NCBI RefSeq assembly: GCF_032461945.1
Contig: NZ_JAWCUD010000001.1
Location: forward strand, 124,001-188,000
Source: Paenibacillus_E violae
GTDB lineage: Bacteria; Bacillota; Bacilli; Paenibacillales; NBRC-103111
Direction: 5' to 3'
DNA length: 64,000 nt
The notes under the pieces are model-generated. The model was given only the letters and a program-made list of their open reading frames with translations. It was not told the origin of the DNA and did no database searches. The position numbers and the translations under genes are program-made. Position 1 is the stretch's first letter. Every line of letters starts with the position of its first letter. Of the stretch, positions 36,518-44,969 are shown piece after piece.

Positions 36518-37882
36518 ATGAAACGAGTACAAATAAGTCTGGCTCTCGCGCTTACCCTTGCGCTGGCTGCCGGATGCACGAACGAGGCAGCTCCAAGTGC
36601 CAAACCGGGTGGAACGGATGAGAAAACCTCACCGCAAGCCCAGTCGTCACCGGACAACGAATTGTTCATTTATACCGTATGGCCGGCTTATTATGTCAAA
36701 GAGGAAATTTTTCAGAAACAAATTGGGGACTTTATCAAAAAGAAATTTCCGAATGTCACGATCAAACACGTAGCTTGGGACAATCCGGGCAGACAGTACA
36801 AGGACTTGATCGCAGCCGGGACGATTCCTGATATCATCATGGACGACACTCGGATGAACGTACAAAGATATTTGATTGATAATGACCTTCAATACGATAT
36901 TAGCGATCTGATCAAAAAGTATAACTTCGATACGAGTAAATTGAATCCGGCCTATATGGCGCAAATCAAAAATTTAACTCCGGATGGAAAAATATACGGG
37001 CTTCCGTTCTATAACAACGATTTTGCTTTATTTTACAACAAAGATATTTTCGATAAATTCGGCGTTGATTATCCGAAAGACGGTATGACGTACGATGAGA
37101 TCTACGAGTTGGCGAAAAAGCTGACGCGCGTTGAAGGTGACGTTACGTACAAAGGTTTCTCACAAAACCCGGGCCATTATTTAAATTATAATCAATTGTC
37201 CCTGTCTCCGTTAAGCAAAACCGAGGATAAAGGAGATATGAGCGATCCGAATTGGAAGAAGCTAGTAGACAACATGAGAAGGTTCTACGATATTCCAGCC
37301 AACCAGTTTGATACCGTCGAAACGTTCGCCTCCAAGCCAAGTATCGCCATGGCGGTGGCAACGGTGAGCGATCATTTAGTCAAGTTCTATGAGGAAAACA
37401 AAAACTTGAATTTCGACATTGCTTCTGTTCCGTCCTTAAGTGACGCTCCTAACACGAAATATCAGCCGAATGTGTACTCGATGTACATTACGAAGCAATC
37501 GAAGAAAAAAGATCTGGCCTTCCAGGTCATGGATGCACTGCTTTCGGAAGAACATCAGATTGAGCTTGCCAAAGAAGGCGTCATCGGTCCGCTTCAGACG
37601 GATGCGGTCAAAGCAGCCTTCGGGAAAAACTTGCCGCAAATGCAAGGTAAGCACGTTGAATCCATTTTTAGCAGTCAAAATGCGATGCCTCCTGCTGCAC
37701 GTAATCCTGGTTTAGTTTGGTATGACGTACCTGTTCAAGGCGTATTCCAACCGCTTATTTTTAAGGAGTCCAAAGATTCCGTAACAGCGCTTAGAATGGT
37801 TCAGGAGCAAGCTACGAAAGCGATTGAGACCGCAAAGGCAGCTAAAACTGAAATTAATAAGGCTGCGAGCACGACCAAGTAA
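36518..37882 (+). CDS. Sugar ABC transporter substrate-binding lipoprotein (second of two)
   Basis: A 454-residue lipoprotein with lipobox LAAGC (cysteine 18), very similar along its length to the protein at 34083. Blocks such as WDNPGRQYKDLIAAGTIPDI, KDIFDKFGVDYPKDGMTYDE and SKDSVTALRM are identical or nearly so. The C-terminus is longer and Lys/Ala-rich. Differences cluster in the putative binding cleft (YNNDFALFYNKD against QMSDFVLFYNKD), so the two may capture different oligosaccharides for one permease pair. The ATG at 36518 follows AAGGAGGG; the frame is open upstream, but that part overlaps member 4. Confidence 0.9.
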   Translation: MKRVQISLALALTLALAAGCTNEAAPSAKPGGTDEKTSPQAQSSPDNELFIYTVWPAYYVKEEIFQKQIGDFIKKKFPNVTIKHVAWDNPGRQYKDLIAAGTIPDIIMDDTRMNVQRYLIDNDLQYDISDLIKKYNFDTSKLNPAYMAQIKNLTPDGKIYGLPFYNNDFALFYNKDIFDKFGVDYPKDGMTYDEIYELAKKLTRVEGDVTYKGFSQNPGHYLNYNQLSLSPLSKTEDKGDMSDPNWKKLVDNMRRFYDIPANQFDTVETFASKPSIAMAVATVSDHLVKFYEENKNLNFDIASVPSLSDAPNTKYQPNVYSMYITKQSKKKDLAFQVMDALLSEEHQIELAKEGVIGPLQTDAVKAAFGKNLPQMQGKHVESIFSSQNAMPPAARNPGLVWYDVPVQGVFQPLIFKESKDSVTALRMVQEQATKAIETAKAAKTEINKAASTTK

Positions 37883-37939
37883 CCGTTTACCAACCATGCT
37901 AACATACATGACAAATCAAATTTAGAAAGGTGAGTTCAC

Positions 37940-39328
37940 GTGAAAAAATTTGTATTCTCGCTACTATCCATCCTTCTCATGTCACTAACTATCCTTCCGT
38001 TTGCTTTCGCAGAAGACACGAGTACACCCGCAGCAGTGAAAAGCGTCGACGATTTCAAAGATTTGAAGAATTTACCGCAAGCAGATAAGGAAAAGTTCGA
38101 TTCACTGATTCAAGACGGCGTTTTTAATGGGTTGACGGAAGATACGTTTGGACTGGACGCTCGGATGAATCGGGCACAGTTTGCGAAAGTGGCTGCGATT
38201 ATTTTTAACCTCGAAGTGGACAATACGCTAACGGTTTCTTCTTTTACTGACGTCAGAAGTGACGATCCGGCCAATTCCTACGCGCTTCCTTATATTGAAG
38301 CATTGAAGAAGGCAGGACTCACCAATGGTTACGATGCAGAAGGCAAAACGTACAAACCAGCTGGTGATGTGTCCCGCCAAGAGCTGGCAGCTTTCCTGAT
38401 TCGCGGATTAGGTCTGGATGACGATGCGGCTGCAGCTACGCCAGTTGATGATTCAACGGTAGATGATTGGGCCAAAGGTTATGTTTCACTTGCGCTTGAG
38501 AAGAACTTGCTAACGAACCAATCAGCGGGTAAATTTAGCGGAAAAACGTCCGCTACACGTAAAATGCTGGCTCTTGCAAGCTTTGCAGCCAAACAAATTC
38601 TTTCCGGAAGTGAACCGGAACCAGCAGAAGAACCAGAGGTCAAGCCAGAGACTGGTAAAGATCCTGCAGCGCCAGCTGGCGAAATTTCCGCACAAGGCAA
38701 AAAACTGCTTTTCATCACACGTCAAAGCTCTCAAATGACACAACTGAAAGATAACCCGGATGATGAGAAAATTATTGGCCGTTTGAAAAATCTTGGTTTC
38801 AGAGTGACATGGGTCAACTGTGATAAGTTTACGGCAGATAAAGCGGAAGGATATGATTTGGTTTTCGTCAGCAACACGCTTAACTCCAAATATCTTCGTT
38901 CCGGCATTATGAAAGATATTGCGATCCCTACAGTTTACTTAAAAAATCACGGCATGTACTATCTCGGTCTTTCCTCTCAAGAGGAGAACACCAACGAATA
39001 TAATATCAAATCTACGACAATTGCAGAGCCGAAAGACAAGGCTGCGGCGGGTCTTTCCGGTGAAGTGGACCTTCTATTAACGACAGATCCAAAAACAGCT
39101 ATGGCTTACGGCCTTCCAGGCAAGGAAGCTACGGTTATTGCGACAGTTCCAGGAAAGCCGAAAGAATCAACCATTTTCTACTACAACAAAGGAACGCACT
39201 CTGATAGCGGCTATGAGGTACAAGCGCGTCTTTCCTTCTTCTCCTTTGCCGGTAATTATGATAACGCTACTGAAGATAGTTGGAAGCTTTTGGATGCACT
39301 TGTTTTGTGGACACTGCAAAACGGCTAA
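37940..39328 (+). CDS. SLH-anchored surface protein with the shared alpha/beta domain, member 5
   Basis: A 462-residue exported protein. The signal peptide (about 1-25, ending AFA) is followed by an SLH region (about 35-220) in three repeats: an NRAQFAKVAAIIFNL segment, VSRQELAAFLIRGLGL, and a final repeat ending TRKMLALASFAAKQIL. A Pro/Glu spacer (about 225-245) leads to the family domain (KKLLFITRQSSQMTQLKDNP to the C-terminus), closest to member 4. SLH modules bind pyruvylated wall polymer, so this member is displayed on the cell wall rather than lipid-anchored. Its SLH region is paralogous to that at 51673. GTG start after AGAAAGGTGAG. A strong terminator follows. Confidence 0.87.
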   Translation: MKKFVFSLLSILLMSLTILPFAFAEDTSTPAAVKSVDDFKDLKNLPQADKEKFDSLIQDGVFNGLTEDTFGLDARMNRAQFAKVAAIIFNLEVDNTLTVSSFTDVRSDDPANSYALPYIEALKKAGLTNGYDAEGKTYKPAGDVSRQELAAFLIRGLGLDDDAAAATPVDDSTVDDWAKGYVSLALEKNLLTNQSAGKFSGKTSATRKMLALASFAAKQILSGSEPEPAEEPEVKPETGKDPAAPAGEISAQGKKLLFITRQSSQMTQLKDNPDDEKIIGRLKNLGFRVTWVNCDKFTADKAEGYDLVFVSNTLNSKYLRSGIMKDIAIPTVYLKNHGMYYLGLSSQEENTNEYNIKSTTIAEPKDKAAAGLSGEVDLLLTTDPKTAMAYGLPGKEATVIATVPGKPKESTIFYYNKGTHSDSGYEVQARLSFFSFAGNYDNATEDSWKLLDALVLWTLQNG

Positions 39329-39348
39329 TAGCTTTGAATCAACATGTC

Positions 39349-39377
39349 GAACTCCAGTTTTCGAACTGGAGTTCTTT
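39349..39377 (+). terminator. Strong rho-independent terminator ending the second operon
   Basis: A perfect 11-base stem (GAACTCCAGTT / AACTGGAGTTC) with a TTCG tetraloop and a T-rich tail, 20 bases after the member 5 stop. It separates the import/hydrolase operon from the exporter genes. Confidence 0.92.
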
Positions 39378-39409
39378 CTCTAGCCAAATCCGCACATATA
39401 GGAGCGTGA

Positions 39410-40120
39410 GTGGTCATGAATGTCCATCAACAAGCAAGCTCTGCACCTCTGGTTCAAGCAGAAGGTGTCACTCGCATATTTGGACGCGGCTCAGCAGCTG
39501 TTCATGCCTTGAGGGGAGCGAGCTTAAGTATTCCCTCCAAGCAGCTCATTGCACTCAGAGGTCGTTCGGGCTCTGGCAAAACCACATTAATCAATATTTT
39601 GGGTGCGTTGGATAGACCGACAGAAGGACGAGTGTTCTTTGGCGGCAATGAAATCAGCGGCTATTCCGAAAGCAAACGTAACGCCCTCCGGCGAAAGGAT
39701 ATGGGGCTTATTTTTCAATCTTTTGGCCTCGTTCCGTTAATGACAGCGTATGAGAATGTAGAGTTTGGCTTGCGTATTGCCGGCGTGAAGTCGGTGAATT
39801 TTAAGGATTACACGGAAAGTGCACTAGAGTATGTGGGGCTTAAGGCAAGGATGAAACATAGGCCGTTTGAAATGTCTGGGGGAGAGCAGCAGCGGGTAGC
39901 GATTGCAAGAGCGATTGCCCATAAACCGACGTTAATTCTTGCAGACGAACCGACGGCTGAATTAGACAGCAAGATGGGTGCGCAAGTGATGCGGGTATTC
40001 AAAGATTTGGTGCAGCATGAGGGCATGACCATCATCCTCACGACGCATGATCCCGCCATTATGAGTTATGCCGATCATGTTTACGCATTGGAGGATGGAC
40101 AAATTGTCGATGCGACTTAA
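39410..40120 (+). CDS. ABC transporter ATP-binding protein (LolD/MacB type)
   Basis: A 236-residue ATPase. Walker A GRSGSGKTT (about 53-61), Q-loop in LIFQSFGLVPL, signature MSGGEQQRVAIA, Walker B LILADEPTAELD and the switch histidine in TTHDP are all intact. The family powers exporters or lipoprotein- and peptide-handling complexes with FtsX-type permeases, here probably the one at 41151. The start may be the GTG at 39410 (GGAG five bases upstream) or the ATG at 39416. It overlaps the adaptor gene by about 11 bases. The intercistronic gap from the terminator is only 32 bases, so any own promoter would overlap the terminator. Confidence 0.92.
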   Translation: MVMNVHQQASSAPLVQAEGVTRIFGRGSAAVHALRGASLSIPSKQLIALRGRSGSGKTTLINILGALDRPTEGRVFFGGNEISGYSESKRNALRRKDMGLIFQSFGLVPLMTAYENVEFGLRIAGVKSVNFKDYTESALEYVGLKARMKHRPFEMSGGEQQRVAIARAIAHKPTLILADEPTAELDSKMGAQVMRVFKDLVQHEGMTIILTTHDPAIMSYADHVYALEDGQIVDAT

Positions 40121-41138
40121 ACGAGCAGTTATGCCGGTTATCAGCCTATGCTGCATGGCATGGGTGCTGGCGGGGTGCGCGCTCTTGCCCGTTGAGGAAG
40201 GCGAGTTGAAACCACCGCTTGTCGAGCCCGCTAAGGAAATCTTAAACCTGTACACGGTCAAACGCAGCAATATTACCCAACAAATAACGGGTGTCGCTAC
40301 ATTTGCCTCCGATAAAATGGACTATTTATTTTATTCGGAGTCCGGCGGGCGTTTGAAACAAATCAACGTGAAGCTGGGGGATCAGGTGAAAGCCGGGGAT
40401 GTACTGGCTACAACAGAAACGTCCGATTTGGATATGAGAGTGAAGCTCCAGCAAATCGCCATTGAGAAACTAAAAATTTCACTTCAGCAAGCGATGGCGG
40501 AAAAAGATGCCGATGATCCCGATATTCGGATGAAGCTGCTGGATATGGAGAGCGCCCAGCTGCAATTGGAATCGCTCCAGAATCAACTTCAGAATACAAG
40601 GCTGACTTCTACCATTGACGGGATTGTGACGTTTATCGATACTCTTCAGCCAGGGGACCAAGTTGTTGCTTACAAACAAGTCATCACGCTTTCGGATCAG
40701 AAACAGATGAAGCTTGTTTATACAGCTTCAAGTAGCAATGATTTGGGTGGAGTCGAAGTTGGCATGGATGTAACGGTGAAAATCAAAGATAAAACTTATC
40801 CGGGGAAGGTCGTTCAAACGCCTCTCTCCGCGCCGCCGAACAGTAATAAAGCGATTCAGGACAAAAATGCGAAAGCCGTCTACATCCAAGTGACAGGTTT
40901 GCCACCGGATGTCGTGATTGGCAATCAGGCCGATATCACGATTGTGACCCAGAAGCGCGATCAGGTGCTTGTGATCCCAAGAGCTGGACTTCGCAACTAC
41001 ATGGGCCGTGATTTTGTCCAGGTGCTGGACGGCGAAAGCCGCAAAGAAATTGATGTGGAGAAGGGCATCGTTGCGGCGACAGAAGTGGAAATACGCAAAG
41101 GGTTAAGCGAAGGGCAGCAGATTATCCTGAACAACTAG
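40110..41138 (+). CDS. Exporter adaptor lipoprotein (HlyD/MacA type)
   Basis: A 342-residue membrane-fusion-type protein with lipobox LAGC (cysteine about 23). It contains a biotinyl-lipoyl-like half motif (GGRLKQINVKLGDQVKAGDV near 90), a coiled-coil hairpin (about 120-180, LQQIAIEKLKISLQQAMAEK onwards), the second lipoyl half (IDGIVTFIDTLQPGDQV) and a beta-barrel domain ending GLSEGQQIIL. It bridges the permease to the wall in Gram-positive MacAB-like exporters. The start is uncertain. The ATG at 40110 is 14 bases from GGAGGA, and a TTG at 40104 has better spacing. Both lie inside the ATPase gene, implying coupling. Confidence 0.87.
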   Translation: MRLKRAVMPVISLCCMAWVLAGCALLPVEEGELKPPLVEPAKEILNLYTVKRSNITQQITGVATFASDKMDYLFYSESGGRLKQINVKLGDQVKAGDVLATTETSDLDMRVKLQQIAIEKLKISLQQAMAEKDADDPDIRMKLLDMESAQLQLESLQNQLQNTRLTSTIDGIVTFIDTLQPGDQVVAYKQVITLSDQKQMKLVYTASSSNDLGGVEVGMDVTVKIKDKTYPGKVVQTPLSAPPNSNKAIQDKNAKAVYIQVTGLPPDVVIGNQADITIVTQKRDQVLVIPRAGLRNYMGRDFVQVLDGESRKEIDVEKGIVAATEVEIRKGLSEGQQIILNN

Positions 41139-41150
41139 GAGGCTAAGACA

Positions 41151-44066
41151 TTGGCGTTATTTATCATGATCTTGCGCAAAATGATCAATAATAAATGGCT
41201 TGAGCTTAGCTTGTTGTTCGGGCTTGTGCTGTCTGTCGCATTGGCGAGCAGCATGCCGATTTATACGAGTGCCATTTTGCAACGACTGCTTATTCAAGAA
41301 ATGCAGCAGCTGCAGCTGGGCAGCAATCAATATCCGGGCATTTATTGGCTGTCGGCCTCTTTTTCCGCGCAAGAAAAACAACCGAAGCATGTCACGATAG
41401 CAGAAACAGAGCAGTTTCTTAAGGGAAAAGAAGGACGATTCGGCATCCCGGTGCAGTCCTTCGTTCGTGAGAGAGCAACGAAGCGCTACAATTTAACACC
41501 GGCTGAGCCGGATAAAATCGACATTAATGTTCAAAGATCAGCGGATATATCCGCGATCGATGGCATGGAAAATCACATCAGACTCGTAGATGGGCGGCTT
41601 CCGGCGAAAGAGCCGGTTAACGGCGTGTATGAAGCCCTTGTTGCTCCGGAGGCTTTAACCGAGCTCGGGATGGTGCTGAACACCGTTTTCATGATCAAAG
41701 ATGCGGGTTTGCAGGAGCCGATCTCCATTAAACCTGTCGGCGTGTTCGACCGCAAGGACTACACCGATATTTTTTGGTACAACAATACGAGCAGTTATAA
41801 GAACAGCTTTCTCATCGATTTTCAATTGTTCGAGAAAGCATTTACGGTGGAAGGCAAGTTAAATGTTCAATCCAGCTATTGGTATTTCGCGCTTGATTAC
41901 AAGTTGTTGACATTAGCGTCCGCTGACGGATTTCTTTATAACGATGAAGCGATCAATACCTATATGGATGCTCATTATGAAAACCATAATAAAAACGTGC
42001 CGGCTCTCCAAACACTCACTAACTATTATATAAAAGAAGCAAATTTACGGAAAATGTTATGGTCGCTTAACGTGCCTGTTATGCTGATGCTCGCTTTTTA
42101 CTTATATATGGTCGCTAACCTTATCACGGAAAGGCAAAAAACAGAGATCGCCGTGCTGCGCAGCCGGGGAGCCAGCCGCTGGCAAATTGTGCTTAGTTAC
42201 GCCGTTGAAGGCGTGGTGCTTGGGGCGATTGCTTATGCAGTCGGGCCGTATATTGGCGAATCGATTACAAGTTTATTAGGTGCTTCTAGTGGGTTTCTTG
42301 AATTTGTCCAACGCGCAAAGCTGGAAACCGAGCTGAATCAGGATGCTTTTCTCTATGCGTTGATCGCAATTTCGGCATCGCTTGTCATGACGCTCATTCC
42401 CGTTATTCTTGCAACAAGAGTCACCATTGTCGGCCACAAGCAGCAATCAGCGAGACTGCAGAAACAGTCTTTTTGGCATAAATTTTTCCTCGATATTGCG
42501 ATTATCGGTATTTCGTTGTACGGATTGCAGAATTACAAAACGAGGGTCAAAGATATCCTTTCACTCGGTTTGAAATCAGGAGATTTAAGAGTAGATCCCC
42601 TGTTGTTTCTCATTCCCGCGATGTTTATTTTCGGCCTGGGCTTGCTCGTGCTTCGTTTATATCCTTTGTTCATGAAGCTTTTGTACAGAATTGGTAAACG
42701 CTGGTGGCCGCCAACCTTATACACGACTTTAATCCAGGTGAGCCGTTCGATTATTCAGTATCAATTTATTATGGTGTTTCTCATTATTACGATTGCTACA
42801 GGACTGTTCAGCGCAAGCGCCACACGTACGATCAATCAGAATACGACGGATAAAATCCGGTATTCCGCCGGTTCCGATATCGTCATGCAGATTCATTGGG
42901 AAAACGATGCGCCACCGGCCATCTTGTTTGGTGCAGAGGAATCGAGCGATGAAAGTACGTCAGAGGTGGCTTTATCGGACGATGCTCCCGTAACCCCGCC
43001 GCCTAAGGTGCAATACAGCGAGCCATCTTTTTTACCGTTTACGCAGCTCCCAGGCGTGGAACATGCAGCTAAGGTGTTTGTCAAAAAGGATGCATCCTTT
43101 ACCAAAGGTAAAACGAACGCAAAAGTTGAGCTAATGGGCATAGACACCAAAGCCTTCGGCGAGACGGCGTGGTTGAGAGATCATTTGCTGGATCATCATA
43201 TGAACGAATATTTAAATTTAATTGCCAAAAATCCTTCCGCTGTTCTGATATCAAAGTCGGTGGCAGAAGAATACGGCGTTAAAGTGGGAGATACACTTTC
43301 GCTCGGTTGGGGGAACCTCGAGCCTGCCTCCGTGACCGTCTTCGGAATTATTGATTATTGGCCGTCCTGGAATCCTAATCCTGGAGCGGGCGATACGATT
43401 TCGGTGACCACGAAGCAAGGGACTACCACGAAGGTCAAGAAACCGATGCTAATCGTCTGTCACCTCACGTACATTCAGAACAACATCGGGATTGAGCCTT
43501 ATGAAGTTTGGATGAAGCTGAAACCGGATGCAAGCAGTCAAGCCGTGTATCAGGCTGTGGTCAAACATGGGTACGATATCGAATCGTTGACGGACGCAAA
43601 GCAAGCACAGATCATAGCTGTCAAAAATCCTTTTCAACTCGCGATTAATGGGGTTATGACGTTAGGGTTTATCATTTCGGTTGTCGTTTGCTTTTTCGGG
43701 TTCCTGCTCTATTGGGTGCTGTCGTTATCCGCACGGACTCTGCAGTTCGGGATTTTCAGGGCGATGGGCGTTTCCGTTTTCCAACTGATTGGCATGCTAA
43801 TCGGTGAACAAGTGATGGTATCGGGCGCAGCGATTCTTATTGGGATGATGACGGGTAACATTGCTAGTCACTTGTTTGTTCCCTTATTCGAGTTATCGTT
43901 CGATCCCAGCACGCAAGTACCTCCGTTTCAAGTTACGTTCGATCCGCGCGACCATGAGCGGCTGTATGGGATCGTCACCGTCATGATCACAATTGGACTT
44001 GTGGTGCTCGGACATATCGTCTCGCGAATCCGGATACATCAAGCCGTGAAGCTTGGGGAGGATTAA
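41151..44066 (+). CDS. Large FtsX-type ABC transporter permease
   Basis: A 971-residue membrane protein. A first helix (about 18-38, LSLLFGLVLSVALASSMPIY) precedes an extracellular domain of about 270 residues. A group of helices follows (about 310-330 LMLAFYLYMVANLITE, 350-370, 410-430, plus two near 450-510). A second large external domain (about 560-830) and three C-terminal helices complete it. This duplicated two-domain layout is that of FtsX/MacB-like permeases with extended ectodomains, which extract or secrete substrates such as lipids, peptides or lipoproteins. TTG start with AGGAGG eight bases upstream. It stands between two ATPase genes; the substrate is unknown. Confidence 0.88.
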   Translation: MALFIMILRKMINNKWLELSLLFGLVLSVALASSMPIYTSAILQRLLIQEMQQLQLGSNQYPGIYWLSASFSAQEKQPKHVTIAETEQFLKGKEGRFGIPVQSFVRERATKRYNLTPAEPDKIDINVQRSADISAIDGMENHIRLVDGRLPAKEPVNGVYEALVAPEALTELGMVLNTVFMIKDAGLQEPISIKPVGVFDRKDYTDIFWYNNTSSYKNSFLIDFQLFEKAFTVEGKLNVQSSYWYFALDYKLLTLASADGFLYNDEAINTYMDAHYENHNKNVPALQTLTNYYIKEANLRKMLWSLNVPVMLMLAFYLYMVANLITERQKTEIAVLRSRGASRWQIVLSYAVEGVVLGAIAYAVGPYIGESITSLLGASSGFLEFVQRAKLETELNQDAFLYALIAISASLVMTLIPVILATRVTIVGHKQQSARLQKQSFWHKFFLDIAIIGISLYGLQNYKTRVKDILSLGLKSGDLRVDPLLFLIPAMFIFGLGLLVLRLYPLFMKLLYRIGKRWWPPTLYTTLIQVSRSIIQYQFIMVFLIITIATGLFSASATRTINQNTTDKIRYSAGSDIVMQIHWENDAPPAILFGAEESSDESTSEVALSDDAPVTPPPKVQYSEPSFLPFTQLPGVEHAAKVFVKKDASFTKGKTNAKVELMGIDTKAFGETAWLRDHLLDHHMNEYLNLIAKNPSAVLISKSVAEEYGVKVGDTLSLGWGNLEPASVTVFGIIDYWPSWNPNPGAGDTISVTTKQGTTTKVKKPMLIVCHLTYIQNNIGIEPYEVWMKLKPDASSQAVYQAVVKHGYDIESLTDAKQAQIIAVKNPFQLAINGVMTLGFIISVVVCFFGFLLYWVLSLSARTLQFGIFRAMGVSVFQLIGMLIGEQVMVSGAAILIGMMTGNIASHLFVPLFELSFDPSTQVPPFQVTFDPRDHERLYGIVTVMITIGLVVLGHIVSRIRIHQAVKLGED

Positions 44067-44067
44067 G

Positions 44068-44952
44068 ATGATCCATTGCGATAATCTGGTTAAAATCTAC
44101 AAAATTGCCGACTTGGAAGTCGTGGCGCTGCAAGGGTTGGATCTGCATGTGGAAGCCGGCGAGCTGATGGCCATTATCGGCAATAGCGGAAGCGGCAAAT
44201 CGACGCTGCTGAATATGCTTGGCGGACTTGATCGTCCTTCGGCCGGGCGTTTGATCGTAGACGGCAAGGACCTGCTCAGCATACGCGAGAAGGACCTCGT
44301 CAAATATAAACGCGAGTCTGTCGGCTTTGTCTGGCAGAACAATGCGCGCAACTTAATCCCTTATTTGACGGCCCAGGAAAATGTGGAGTTGCCCATTCTG
44401 CTGCAGGGCAAACGGAAACGGGAGCGCGCGCTTGAGTTGCTGGAAGCGGTCGGGCTTAGTCACAGAAGGAATAACAAATTGAACCAGTTATCCGGTGGAG
44501 AGCAGCAGCGCGTGGCAATTGCGATTGCCCTTGCGAACCATCCGAAGCTGCTGCTTGCGGATGAACCTACGGGCTCGGTCGATACACGCATGGCCAATCA
44601 AATCCTTGATTTGTTCCGGCAGCTGTCCCGGGAACTGGGGCTCACCATCGTGATTGTGACACATGATCCGATGCTCGCTAAGAAGGTGGATCGTGTGGTT
44701 GCGATCCGGGACGGAAGAACGTCGTCAGAAATTTTACGGCGCAAGTCCTATGAGCAAGAACTGCAGGATTTAGAAGAAGGTATTGAAGAGCAAGAAGAGG
44801 AGTCTCACGACGAATACGCGGTGCTCGACCAAGCCGGTAGGCTGCAAATTCCAGCGAGCTACTTGGAAACAATTGGTATGAAAGAAATGAATAAAATGAA
44901 GGTTACGGTGGAGGACGGCAGGATCGTGCTCATACCTCCAATCAAAGTATAA
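44068..44952 (+). CDS. ABC transporter ATP-binding protein with C-terminal AbrB-like tail
   Basis: A 294-residue protein. The first 225 residues are a complete LolD/MacB-type ATPase (GNSGSGKST, LSGGEQQRVAIAIA, LLLADEPTGSVD, VTHDP). An acidic linker (EEGIEEQEEESHDE, about 235-250) is followed by about 45 residues reading LDQAGRLQIPASYLETIGM and then KVTVEDGRIVLIPP. That is the pattern of the AbrB/SpoVT swapped-hairpin DNA-binding fold. Such a tail could regulate the transporter, dimerise ATPases or bind DNA; I infer none firmly. The ATG follows the permease stop by one base with GGGGAGG upstream; a TTG at 44053 is less likely. Confidence 0.88.
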   Translation: MIHCDNLVKIYKIADLEVVALQGLDLHVEAGELMAIIGNSGSGKSTLLNMLGGLDRPSAGRLIVDGKDLLSIREKDLVKYKRESVGFVWQNNARNLIPYLTAQENVELPILLQGKRKRERALELLEAVGLSHRRNNKLNQLSGGEQQRVAIAIALANHPKLLLADEPTGSVDTRMANQILDLFRQLSRELGLTIVIVTHDPMLAKKVDRVVAIRDGRTSSEILRRKSYEQELQDLEEGIEEQEEESHDEYAVLDQAGRLQIPASYLETIGMKEMNKMKVTVEDGRIVLIPPIKV

Positions 44953-44969
44953 CGAAGGAGCAATTGTCG

